From assembly GCF_000226955.1 (NCBI RefSeq), contig NZ_AGFU01000025.1:60234-124233 (forward strand): a stretch of DNA of 64,000 nt, written 5' to 3'. Under the pieces are notes generated by a model, which was not told the origin of the DNA, searched no databases, and was given only the letters and a program-made list of their open reading frames with translations. This DNA is from Sphingomonas elodea ATCC 31461 (GTDB lineage: Bacteria > Pseudomonadota > Alphaproteobacteria > Sphingomonadales > Sphingomonadaceae). The translations under genes were made by a program, and so were the position numbers. Shown here in pieces: positions 34,503-42,467 of the stretch (position 1 is the stretch's first letter; each line of letters opens with the position of its first letter).

Positions 34503-37500
34503 TCAGGCCACGAAGTTCCGCCCTTCGGCCATGTAGCCCGACAGCCCGCCTCCCGCGCCCATACGGGCTAGAAGCTCGTTGGTCTTCGCCATCTGCTGCG
34601 AGAGCTGGTCGAGCAGATCGTTGGCCGTCTCGGTGTTCTTCGCGGTGGCGGCAGTACTGGTCGCCGTTGCCGAGGCGAAGGGGCTTTCCACGGCGGCGGT
34701 GACCGGCACGGCGTTGTCGATCGCGCTGATCGCCTTGTTCGTCGTGCCCTGCACCAGGTCGAGGAAGTCGAAGAATTCCTTGGTCGAGCCGTAGATCTGG
34801 CGTTCGATGTCGATCGCGGTGTTCGCCGCCGCCTGATAGGCAGACTGGTCGATCGACTGTCCGGCGGCGATCTGATCGAGGAACGGCTGCAGCTTGGCCA
34901 TCGCCGCCGCTTCCTGGTCGCGAAGCGAATAGGGCGAATTGCTGCCGAGCTTCAGCCCGGAGAGAAAATCCTTCAACGTCGCGCTGGCGCTCGAGGTGCT
35001 GTTCTTCGCCTGCTCGAGCTGCAGGTTATACAGCTGCTGCGCCTGCGCCATCTGCTCCGCCGACGCGCCGCCCTCCTTCAGTGCATCGACCGTCTTCTTC
35101 CACTTCCGGTTCAGCTCATCCACCTGCGCGCCGACCGGATCGAGCATGGCCTTCAGGTCCTTGGGAATGGCCTCGATCAGCACCGCCTTGCCGATGGCGG
35201 TTTCCAGATCCTTGCCCGCTGCCAGGATTCGCTGCGACGCATCGCTGATGCCCTTGATCGCGCCGTCCTGCAGGGCGTTGGCGATCGCCGCGCGCACCGC
35301 GCCCTCGGGATCGTTGTCGAACTTCAACACTCCGTCGTTCGTGCCGTACTTGCCGCCGACGCTGGTGCCGCCCGAAGGATCGACCCGGTAGCTGTCCTTG
35401 TACTTGTTGATCGACACGGCGAAGCTGCCGACATCGGCGCCGAGCGCATCGGCGATCTGTCGGATACCCGTCTGCACGTTGGTGGCCAGGCCGCCCAGGT
35501 CCGACTGCACCGCCGAATAATTGCCGTTCACCACAGCGGCCTGGTCGACGCTGGTGATCTGGGCCGAACCGCGCTCGGTCTTTTTGAATAGGCCGCTGAC
35601 GACATCGCCGAGGACGCCGCCGACGATACCGCCCAGCGGGCCGGCGAACCCGCCCAGAGTCTTGCCCAGCGACCCGCCGATTTCCTTGGTGATCGTCTTG
35701 CCCAGCTCCTTGCCGCCATATTCGCCAAGGATGCCGCCGATGCCCTCGGCCGTCTTGTCGCCCTTGCCGCCGCCCAGCGCCGTGAAGACCGAGCCACCGA
35801 TACCGCCGAAGGCCGCGCCTTCCAGGATCGTTGGCAGCTGCTGCTTCAGCCCGCTGGTCAGCTGCTTCGGTAGATCAATGCCGAGGTGGCTCAGGTTCGC
35901 CGAGAACTTGTCGACAACGCGCTCCAGAACGGCACTGGAGCGGACGATGCCCAGCGTTTCGCCCACACCGGCCGCCCTCTGCCCGGTGACGACGATGTTG
36001 CTTTCATCGGGAACGAAGCCGCCGCCGCCCATGGCGGTGGTGAAGGACGATGCCGCGAGGGCCGTCGCGTTCCGGAACACCGTTGGGTTGGCGCCGCGAA
36101 TGCGCAGGGTGGCGTCCAGCACCGTGTCCGCGAAGCTGGTGACCGCCGTCGATGCGCCGGTCACGCTAAAGGCCAGCGCGCTCCCGGCGTCCTTCGCCTG
36201 ATCCTGCAGGATCTCCGCCGGCGTCCGCTTGCCCGTTACCCTGCGGACATATTCCTCGATATCGCGATCGATGCCGCCGAACAGGGCGTTGCTGAGCAGA
36301 TCGCGCTGGAGCTTCTGCGCCACGCCGACGATGCCGCCGGAATTGCCCTGGATCTTGGCGAACACGCCGTCGACCTGCTCCAGCACGCCGCTCCAGGCAT
36401 TCTCGTAGATGCCGACAATGCGGCGTTGGTCTTCCAGCAGGCGGTTGATGGCCTGGTGCTGCTGGGCGAGCCGATAGACCGACTGGACCTGTTCGTCGGT
36501 GAGCTGCTTGCCCTGATCCTGAAGGCGCAGGATGTTCTGCAGCGCCTCGGCATCCGCGTCGCGGCCGGCCAGCACCAGGTTGCCGACTTCCAGGCTTTCG
36601 CGCTGCGCCTTGACGAATTCCCGGAAGGGACGGTCGAGCCCCTCCTGGATATTCTCCTTCGCTTCCTTCGCCAGCCCGATCAGCCGGGCGACCTCCGGCG
36701 TCATGACCTTCCGCTTTTCGAGCTGGGCGATCAGATTGTCGAGTCGCAGCGTTTCCACCCGGGCGCGGTCGATCAGCCGCGGCTGCTCGTCCCACTCGGC
36801 ATTGATCGACGCGATCATCTGCTCGGCCGAGTCGTCGGCGCGCGAGAAATCTGGCTCCTTCTTCGGCTTCTTGGGCTTGGGTGGCTTGACGATTTTCAGA
36901 CCCGAGGAAAGCTTTCCCGTCTGGATCGCCTCGACAATTTCCTGATTCGCCTGCTTGTCGCTGATCGCCGTTCCGACCGCCAACACTGCAGCCTGCGCAT
37001 CGAGAAGGTCCCTACCCGCGAGCTTACCGGCCTTGCCCAGCTTCTCGATTCGGCCAAGCGCCGCTTCGAAACCCGCCATCAACTGCTCAGGCTTGGCGCG
37101 CGGATCGTTCACTAGATTGATGTAATCCGTGATTACAGCCTTCAGCGGCGCGAGCTTTCCGGCAAGTGCCGTCGCCTGCTGCTGTGCGCCATCCATGTTG
37201 GGCGCGCCTGCCGTGACCGATCCGATCGACGCAGCCGAAACGCCGGCATTCTCGACCAGCGTTGGATCGCCGAACGCCTTCAGCGCGGCAGTCGCATCGG
37301 CCTGCTTTTTCGTCGCCGTGACGATGTTGGCACGGGCCTGCAGATTGATGGCCTGGATCAGATAGGCGTTCTGCGTCTTCAACTTGCCCGTCGTCAGATC
37401 CATGATCTTGCCGAGAAGGGTCTGCGCATTTCCGAAGGTGTCTGCCGCCTCGGCAGCATCGGCTAGGTGTTTAGCCTGTTCCTTTGCAGCATCAGCGCCG

Positions 37501-38243
37501 TCCAACAGCTTCGCGACGAACGGCACCGCAACCACGGTAGCAATCGTCAGCGCCGTCCCCCAAGGGCCGGTGAGGAAGGCGCCCAGCTTACCGGCGCCAC
37601 CTTCCAATCCCGCCATCGCGGCAGTCGCCTGCGGGAACTGCTGAACGAAAGCGGTAACCGCCGATTGGCCCGATTGAACCTGCACGGCGAAGTCGACGGC
37701 CTGCTGGCCGATATTGGCCATGGCATAGCGGCCCGCATTGGAGGCGCCGGCAAGCCGCTGTTCTTCCTGCGTCAGCACGCGCGTGCCGCTTACGGTCTGA
37801 GCAAGCTCCGCCTGCAGTTCCTCATAGGCGGTGATCTTACGCCGGATTGCCGACACTTCTTCCTCGGCGGCACGCTCGGCGACCATGGCGCTGTCGGCGA
37901 TCTGGCGCTGGCTTTCGGCCACGGCGCCACCGCGCGCCGCCGCTGCGCTCGCGGCGGTCTGAAGCTCACGCATCCCCTGCGCGGCGTTCTCGGCCGCAGC
38001 CTCCTGCGCTTTCAGCTGCGCAATTTCACGTGACAGGTCGAGGCCACCACCCTGCGCGCGCGGCATCTGGAGCGCGGTTTGCGCTACGCGCTGGACCTCC
38101 GCAAAGGAGCTGACGAACTCCCGGCGAACGCTTCCTGACGCCGTTTTCGCCCGCGCCGCCAGTTCGGCGAACCGCTTCCCGGACTCCGAGGAAAATTGGT
38201 CCGCCTGAAGCTGGAGGCGGGCAATGATGTCTGTTGTTCGCAT
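34503..38243 (-). CDS. Phage tail tape-measure protein
   Basis: A 1246-aa protein setting tail length during assembly. It starts with MRTTDIIARLQLQADQF and a long coiled-coil region, has a hydrophobic segment (LTIATVVAVPFVAKLL) near residue 240, and a Gly-rich hydrophobic stretch around residue 850 (GGIGGSVFTALGGGKGDK, GGFAGPLGGIVGGVLGD), typical of tape measures. ATG 38243 has GAGGA eight bases upstream. The frame is fully open to GYMAEGRNFVA. Unusually, tail tube and chaperone genes that normally precede it are absent: the decoration-protein gene is only 147 bases upstream. Confidence 0.85.
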   Translation of the reverse strand: MRTTDIIARLQLQADQFSSESGKRFAELAARAKTASGSVRREFVSSFAEVQRVAQTALQMPRAQGGGLDLSREIAQLKAQEAAAENAAQGMRELQTAASAAAARGGAVAESQRQIADSAMVAERAAEEEVSAIRRKITAYEELQAELAQTVSGTRVLTQEEQRLAGASNAGRYAMANIGQQAVDFAVQVQSGQSAVTAFVQQFPQATAAMAGLEGGAGKLGAFLTGPWGTALTIATVVAVPFVAKLLDGADAAKEQAKHLADAAEAADTFGNAQTLLGKIMDLTTGKLKTQNAYLIQAINLQARANIVTATKKQADATAALKAFGDPTLVENAGVSAASIGSVTAGAPNMDGAQQQATALAGKLAPLKAVITDYINLVNDPRAKPEQLMAGFEAALGRIEKLGKAGKLAGRDLLDAQAAVLAVGTAISDKQANQEIVEAIQTGKLSSGLKIVKPPKPKKPKKEPDFSRADDSAEQMIASINAEWDEQPRLIDRARVETLRLDNLIAQLEKRKVMTPEVARLIGLAKEAKENIQEGLDRPFREFVKAQRESLEVGNLVLAGRDADAEALQNILRLQDQGKQLTDEQVQSVYRLAQQHQAINRLLEDQRRIVGIYENAWSGVLEQVDGVFAKIQGNSGGIVGVAQKLQRDLLSNALFGGIDRDIEEYVRRVTGKRTPAEILQDQAKDAGSALAFSVTGASTAVTSFADTVLDATLRIRGANPTVFRNATALAASSFTTAMGGGGFVPDESNIVVTGQRAAGVGETLGIVRSSAVLERVVDKFSANLSHLGIDLPKQLTSGLKQQLPTILEGAAFGGIGGSVFTALGGGKGDKTAEGIGGILGEYGGKELGKTITKEIGGSLGKTLGGFAGPLGGIVGGVLGDVVSGLFKKTERGSAQITSVDQAAVVNGNYSAVQSDLGGLATNVQTGIRQIADALGADVGSFAVSINKYKDSYRVDPSGGTSVGGKYGTNDGVLKFDNDPEGAVRAAIANALQDGAIKGISDASQRILAAGKDLETAIGKAVLIEAIPKDLKAMLDPVGAQVDELNRKWKKTVDALKEGGASAEQMAQAQQLYNLQLEQAKNSTSSASATLKDFLSGLKLGSNSPYSLRDQEAAAMAKLQPFLDQIAAGQSIDQSAYQAAANTAIDIERQIYGSTKEFFDFLDLVQGTTNKAISAIDNAVPVTAAVESPFASATATSTAATAKNTETANDLLDQLSQQMAKTNELLARMGAGGGLSGYMAEGRNFVA

Positions 38244-38389
38244 CGTCGAATTCCTCGGCTGCTGGGAGACGACTGGCAATCTCCCCGGCTTGCGGCCTGC
38301 CGGTTGCCGTCGCGGTCGGGATGTCACTAGGCCAGGAAACGGCCCCAGGGCGGTCCCTTATCCCGCGAATATCCGCCCTTCGCTTCTCG

Positions 38390-38722
38390 TCAGATCGCGA
38401 TACCGGGAAGATACGCCAGTACCGTCGCATCACCCGCAGCGGCAGCAGCTGCGGCGGCACCGACGTGGGTATTGCTGGTCGCGGTCGTCGTCAGAACCTT
38501 GGCGGTATTGTCCCAGTAGATCTTCGCGCCGACCGCGATTGCCCCGGCGGCCTTCGGCATCTGGAAAATGCCGCGCAGCTCGAACGGGCCGCTCTGGCCG
38601 GACGCAATGGTGATCTTGGCGACGCCGAACAGGCCGGGACCGATCAGCGCGCCACCACCAGAAGCGACCGCGTAGGGAGCAACGAAGCTCGCGCCATCGG
38701 GCGCGGAGATGTAGTTCTTCAT
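38390..38722 (-). CDS. DUF2190-type capsid decoration (cement) protein
   Basis: A 110-aa protein with the DUF2190 pattern: SFVAPYAVASGGGALIGPGLFGVA, then AAGAIAVGAKIYWDNTAKVLTTT and a terminal DATVLAYLPG. Such proteins sit next to capsid genes and stabilise the shell. GGGGGCTTGAGC ahead of the ATG is the ribosome-binding site. Only two bases separate it from the stop of the protease/capsid gene. Confidence 0.82.
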   Translation of the reverse strand: MKNYISAPDGASFVAPYAVASGGGALIGPGLFGVAKITIASGQSGPFELRGIFQMPKAAGAIAVGAKIYWDNTAKVLTTTATSNTHVGAAAAAAAAGDATVLAYLPGIAI

Positions 38723-38724
38723 GC

Positions 38725-40620
38725 TCAAGCCCCCTTGTTCAGATAGGCGCCGCGATAATCGACCAGGCCACAGCCGAAATCGAGGACGACACGCGTTTCC
38801 ATGCCCAGCACGTCCCATCCCATTTGGGTGTCCATCTGCGGCCCCTCTTCGCCAGACAGATAGGCGTATTCGAGTACCGGAAGGGCCGAGGGTTCTGCCC
38901 AGAGGCTCCACGCCTGCGCCGGCAGGCGCGAATCGATCAACGGCGTCAGTTTGCCGCTGAACGGGTTGACGCTTGCCACCTGGTTCGCCGCGAGCGTGGT
39001 TAGGAGCTGTTCGATCGTGGTTTCCTGCCCGGCGCCCGCCAGGATGTAGCGGGGAACGGCGTTGAGCGGGGTGACACCATCGGCATCCATCTGCTTCCGC
39101 ATCGCCTGTCGGCCCGCATCCAGCGTCGCGACGCTCGGCGCGGCACCCGTTGCCGCGATGTTGTTGTGTGCCGGATCGAACAGCGGCTTGAGGTCAGACA
39201 TGGCAAAGCCGAGGCCGTTATTGGCGTTCAGCAACGTGACCAACTGCTTGGCTTCCGTTTCGGCTGCAGCCCTCGCCATCGTGCGGACAGGATCGGTGAA
39301 AGCACCCAGATCATCGTTGATCATGGCCTGACGGGACATGCTGAAGATCTTCGCGAAGGTCCCGATCGCGTAGGCTTCACCGCTGGCACCGAATGTGCCA
39401 CGCTTGATCGTTCCGCTTTCCGGCACCTGCTCCAGAATACCGAAGCCGCTCAATTGCAGAGCGTTCATTGCTCGAAAGTCGTTGGCGGACCGCTGACGCG
39501 CGATGGTTTTCAGCGGTGTCGCTGCAGCCTCGAACATGTCGAGGAGGAAACGCTGGCCGGCAGTCTGTAGGAGGCTGGGAAAGTCGCTGATGGTGTGCTC
39601 CCCGACGTTGCGCGGCATCATTGTGGCCGGTTTCAGCACCTCTTCGGCACGCATCCGGCGGACGCCACGAACGCCGGAGTGTTCAAGGATCTCCCGCGCC
39701 ATGTCCGTCATGCTGAGGGCGATGACCTCCGCAGCGGCGCCCTCCGGGCGACGGCCGGACATCCGGCAGTACAAGGCGTCCGCCATCGCCTGTGCGTGGA
39801 ACCCTGGGTTTCCGAAGCGCTGGTCCTGCGGAAGATAGTTGGTGATGACGGGCGCGCGTTCCGCGAGCTGGTCGATCACGGCATTCCTTACGTCCTCGAT
39901 CGAGAGGCCCCGTTCCGCCAGGTCGAGCGCGAATTCAGCGGGAAGCTTGGCCTGCGCTACGATTTGCCGGATCGTCGCGACGGGCGCGATCGGGACGCGG
40001 TTCATGATTTGCGGCGCGCTGGGCGCGGGTGCGGCGGGCGGCGAAGGATTCTCGTCCATCGAATTGCCTTTCAGGTGAGAGGGGATGTTGCGGAAACCGA
40101 AGGAGGTCAGATCGGCGACGGCCGCGATTTTCAGGCGGGGACCAATGGCGGTGACGAAGCCATATTCCAGCGCCTGCTCAGCACCCATCCAGGTCTCGCG
40201 AGCCATCATCGCAACTAGGGCTCCCGGCTCCAGCTGCGTCCGGCTCGCATAGATGCGGACCAGCTGGTCACGGACCTTATCGAGGGTGTCGGCACTCGAC
40301 CGGAACGCTGATGCATTTCCGGCCACGTCGGCTTCCGGATCGTGGATCATCATCATGGCGGATTCCGCCATGATGATCTGATCCGCCGCCATGACGATGA
40401 TGCTGGCGATCGAAGCCGCCAGACCGTCCACGTACGCGATAACCTTGCCCGGGTACGAATTCAGCGCCTGGTAGATGGCGAGCCCGTCGAAGACCAAGCC
40501 GCCGGGCGAGTTGACGCGAAGGGTCAGATCCCCCGATGCTGCCCGAATGCGGGCGCAGACCGCGTTCGCGTCCAGCCGTGCCTTTGGGTCGCCGATAGTG
40601 CCGTAGAGCAAGATTTCCAT
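38725..40620 (-). CDS. ClpP-like prohead protease fused to major capsid protein
   Basis: A 631-aa fusion. Residues 1 to ~190 are an S14-type prohead protease: RVNSPGGLVFDGLAIY, Ser70 in DGLAASIAS and His93 in MMMIHDPEADV. A Pro-rich linker (ENPSPPAAPAPSAPQ) follows. From about residue 250 the sequence looks like an HK97-fold capsid subunit (FPSLLQTAGQRFLLDMF, FAKIFSMSRQAMINDDLGAF, YILAGAGQETTIEQLL). Fused protease/capsid genes are known in some siphoviruses and Mu-like phages. The protease probably cuts the shell protein free during maturation. Upstream portal and terminase genes are missing. Confidence 0.85.
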   Translation of the reverse strand: MEILLYGTIGDPKARLDANAVCARIRAASGDLTLRVNSPGGLVFDGLAIYQALNSYPGKVIAYVDGLAASIASIIVMAADQIIMAESAMMMIHDPEADVAGNASAFRSSADTLDKVRDQLVRIYASRTQLEPGALVAMMARETWMGAEQALEYGFVTAIGPRLKIAAVADLTSFGFRNIPSHLKGNSMDENPSPPAAPAPSAPQIMNRVPIAPVATIRQIVAQAKLPAEFALDLAERGLSIEDVRNAVIDQLAERAPVITNYLPQDQRFGNPGFHAQAMADALYCRMSGRRPEGAAAEVIALSMTDMAREILEHSGVRGVRRMRAEEVLKPATMMPRNVGEHTISDFPSLLQTAGQRFLLDMFEAAATPLKTIARQRSANDFRAMNALQLSGFGILEQVPESGTIKRGTFGASGEAYAIGTFAKIFSMSRQAMINDDLGAFTDPVRTMARAAAETEAKQLVTLLNANNGLGFAMSDLKPLFDPAHNNIAATGAAPSVATLDAGRQAMRKQMDADGVTPLNAVPRYILAGAGQETTIEQLLTTLAANQVASVNPFSGKLTPLIDSRLPAQAWSLWAEPSALPVLEYAYLSGEEGPQMDTQMGWDVLGMETRVVLDFGCGLVDYRGAYLNKGA

Positions 40621-40656
40621 GACAGGGAACCTGCGCAGGGCCGCTGCAAATTGCGA

Positions 40657-40881
40657 TTACCCTTGTGCGGCCGTTTGTGTCGTCACGCGGCCGGAAGTGA
40701 CATGCACCCGGGAACGACGCTGCAATTCGAGCAGATCTTCCATGGTGTAGCGGACACGCCCGCCGGGGGTCCGGTGATGCGACACGTTGCCGGCGACGCG
40801 CCAGGAGCGGAGGGTGCGCGGCGCTACGCCTAGGATGCGCGCAGCGGCCTTCTCGTCATATTCGAACAGTGCATCAGCCAC
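40657..40881 (-). CDS. Excisionase-family helix-turn-helix protein
   Basis: A 74-aa protein with an HTH_17/MerR-like fold: FEYDEKAAARILGVAPRTLRSWR then a wing RTPGGRVRYTMEDLLELQ. It starts with GTG after AAAGGAATGCACC. It lies where a terminase small subunit is often found, but the sequence fits an excisionase/AlpA-like regulator better. Confidence 0.75.
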   Translation of the reverse strand: MADALFEYDEKAAARILGVAPRTLRSWRVAGNVSHHRTPGGRVRYTMEDLLELQRRSRVHVTSGRVTTQTAAQG

Positions 40882-40981
40882 GGTGCATTCCTTTGATCGC
40901 GCGCCCAGCGCGGCGGACCCAAACCGAAAGAACAACAACAAGTGTCGGAGAATTAAGCGATACTCGCACGAGCCACGCCTT

Positions 40982-41006
40982 CGGCCCCCGTATAGCAAGG
41001 GGGCCG
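40982..41006. terminator. Strong stem-loop within phage element
   Basis: CGGCCCCC and GGGGGCCG pair around GTATAGCAA in the ~150-base gap after the 84-aa gene. No T-run on either side. The rest of the gap (40882-41034) shows nothing recognisable. Confidence 0.45.
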
Positions 41007-41034
41007 GGGAAGGACCCAAGGCACCCCGCCCCCG

Positions 41035-41289
41035 TCACCGCACGCTCTCCACCAGCCCGCCCCACTCGCGGATGGTCGGCGCCAGCATCGCGTTGAGCGC
41101 CCGAAGCCGGTCAGGCCCGGCGTGCACCCTGCCGATGACCGCCAGCGCTGCGGTCATCAGCACCTCTGCGGCATCCTCGCCACGCATACCCGCACCATGC
41201 ACGACCTGCAGGACGGCGTGCGCCACACTCAGATTGGCGGCGCGCGCCATGAGCATCTCGCGCTCTTCCGGGGTCATCTCAGTTTGCAT
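41035..41289 (-). CDS. Hypothetical phage protein (84 aa)
   Basis: Acidic helical protein starting MQTEMTPEEREMLMARAANLS, with GAGMRGEDAAEVLMTAALAVIG in the middle. Family not recognised. Its start overlaps the end of the upstream frame by 11 bases, as in tightly packed phage operons. Confidence 0.5.
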   Translation of the reverse strand: MQTEMTPEEREMLMARAANLSVAHAVLQVVHGAGMRGEDAAEVLMTAALAVIGRVHAGPDRLRALNAMLAPTIREWGGLVESVR

Positions 41290-41473
41290 CGTCTGATCCC
41301 TGCTCTTCGCTGATCGCGATATTGGCCACGCCAGCACCGACCGTTCCGGCGGTGGAAGGCACACGGAATGGAGAAGCCAAGCCAATGGTCAGCACAACCA
41401 ATTGATATAGATACATAATTTCAATCACCGGAAAGAACCGGAAGGGTCGGAAGAGTTTACGTGTTTTTCGCAT
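41279..41473 (-). CDS. Doubtful small ORF (64 aa)
   Basis: A hydrophobic N-terminal half (FPVIEIMYLYQLVVLTIGLAS) followed by GTVGAGVANIAISEEQG. It overlaps both neighbours. Only the part from an internal Met at 41416 looks protein-like. No recognised family. Confidence 0.25.
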   Translation of the reverse strand: MRKTRKLFRPFRFFPVIEIMYLYQLVVLTIGLASPFRVPSTAGTVGAGVANIAISEEQGSDDAN

Positions 41474-41646
41474 CGCGCATGCGCATGTGTGCGCGCACGC
41501 TCATGCGAGGCAGATACAGCGCGGATGGTTCCGACCCTTCCGATGGCGCGGAAATCTGCCGCTTTTGCTTTCCGCGACCATTCCGCCATCATTCCGAACC
41601 GGAAGGGTGGCGTTTGAACAGGCCACACCGGCCGCCCGCCGCTCAC
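41425..41646 (-). CDS. Doubtful small ORF (73 aa)
   Basis: The GTG start overlaps the stop of the primase-like gene (GTGA), which favours translation, but the C-terminal half (HERARTHAHARCEKHVN) comes from a low-complexity GCGCATG-rich stretch. Family not recognised. Confidence 0.25.
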   Translation of the reverse strand: MSGGRPVWPVQTPPFRFGMMAEWSRKAKAADFRAIGRVGTIRAVSASHERARTHAHARCEKHVNSSDPSGSFR

Positions 41647-42141
41647 GATGCGCTCCCGGCTATACGCAACCGCAATTCGGCTAGGTCAGCCGCAATCGCG
41701 TCCAGGCGAGCCAGCAAATCCAATGTCCCGACGCTCTGCAGAAAGTCGATAGGAGGAGCGCAAGAGCCTTGCGAATCGTCTTCGCCGAAGAGCGCTACAT
41801 CACGATAGAAGGAGCCGTTGCTATAGAACTGCTCGTGACCGCGCGAGAGCATTAGCGTCTTGAGACGCCTATAGCCGATGCTTTGTCCTCGGCGATCCTG
41901 CATGACGGTCTGCTGGTAGGCTTGCAAAACATCGCAAGCCTTCAGTCGAGCACCGACCACCCTACGTAGTCGAGTGGCGTAGAAGCGGCTGAACTGCGCC
42001 TCGACCGTATCGATCGACGCGAGCCGCCGGTGGGGTAACTCATTCATGATCCACCTCACGGAAGGTTTGGGTTGTTGAGACTTCCAAAGATGCCGCGCGC
42101 TACCTGCTTAGGGTCGACCGCCCACCCTTCCATTCGGAAGG
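41439..42141. repeat. Scattered CGGAAGGGT motif copies
   Basis: CGGAAGGGTCGGAA occurs at 41439-41452 and, inverted, at 41529-41542; CCGGAAGGGT at 41599-41608; and CCTTCC-ATTC-GGAAGG near 42126-42141. They lie around a primase-like gene and might be replication iterons or operators. Confidence 0.35.
41643..42047 (-). CDS. Phage protein with primase-like C-terminal winged helix
   Basis: A 134-aa protein starting MNELPHRRLASID. The middle (CDVLQAYQQTVMQDRRGQSI, YRRLKTLMLSRGHEQFYSN, GSFYRDVALFG) resembles the DNA-binding winged helix at the end of D5/P4-type primase-helicases, but the helicase itself is absent. The C-terminus is a short coiled coil (LARLDAIAADLAELRLRI). Function is inferred only loosely. 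Confidence 0.5.
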   Translation of the reverse strand: MNELPHRRLASIDTVEAQFSRFYATRLRRVVGARLKACDVLQAYQQTVMQDRRGQSIGYRRLKTLMLSRGHEQFYSNGSFYRDVALFGEDDSQGSCAPPIDFLQSVGTLDLLARLDAIAADLAELRLRIAGSAS

Positions 42142-42274
42142 ACGTTATCTCCGCCAACGCCGGGGAACGGTTTTCCTCGGGAACGCTAAGCCACTGACGG
42201 TGCAGGTTAAGGTTTTCCGCGCCAATCGCCTGAAAACGGCGGATTTCTGCGGTTGCTCGTTTACGGCACGTCAA
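42056..42274 (-). CDS. Small phage gene starting inside the att core
   Basis: Seventy-two residues, reading through ATAEIRRFQAIGAENLNLHRQWL to the ARGIFGSLNNPNLP end. The only workable start is TTG 42274, which lies within the 15-bp attachment core; ATG 42141-42139 would leave 25 residues. Integration therefore swaps its upstream region: in the circular form it would follow the integrase, in the integrated form host sequence. Function unknown. Confidence 0.4.
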   Translation of the reverse strand: MTCRKRATAEIRRFQAIGAENLNLHRQWLSVPEENRSPALAEITSFRMEGWAVDPKQVARGIFGSLNNPNLP

Positions 42275-42277
42275 CTG
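42263..42277. repeat. Right attachment site (attR core)
   Basis: ACGGCACGTCAACTG, exact copy of the left core, 40 bases before the first exopolysaccharide gene. Confidence 0.85.
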
Positions 42278-42317
42278 CACCCGGGCTAGAGCGGGCGCGG
42301 AAGGAAACGCCCGGCCG

Positions 42318-42467
42318 ATGATCGACAATCTCTCGCTCGCTCTCACCCATGGGCTGATGCTGCTGGCGGCCATCCTGCTGCTCCGCCGCCCGGACCTCGA
42401 CCGTGAGGAAACCGCCCCCCCCGCCCGCGAGAAGAAGCGCACCGGCTGGGGCAAGCGCGGTGCGTGA
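42318..42467 (+). CDS. Small exosortase-locus membrane protein
   Basis: Forty-nine residues: one transmembrane helix (LSLALTHGLMLLAAILLL), then a basic/acidic tail (RRPDLDREE..REKKRTGWGK). It overlaps the O-ligase GTG by eight bases, which supports expression as a coupled pair. I do not recall a named family. Confidence 0.6.
   Translation: MIDNLSLALTHGLMLLAAILLLRRPDLDREETAPPAREKKRTGWGKRGA

Larger units (their letters stand above)
31371..42277. mobile_element. Compact integrated phage-derived element (prophage remnant or satellite)
   Basis: About 10.9 kb bounded by the 15-bp direct repeat ACGGCACGTCAACTG, with the integrase just inside the left copy. The contents are integrase, small DNA-binding proteins, a protease/capsid fusion, a decoration protein, a tape measure and a primase-like winged-helix protein. 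Nearly all genes are on the minus strand. No terminase, portal, head-tail connector, tail tube, baseplate, holin or endolysin is visible. No large gene is frameshifted. The element interrupts the intergenic region of an exosortase-associated polysaccharide locus. Confidence 0.88.

Noticed and set aside
41461-41530. CRISPR-like or tandem repeat in the GCGCATG-rich stretch
   Set aside because: The repeats are short, irregular and without spacers; no cas gene occurs in the window.
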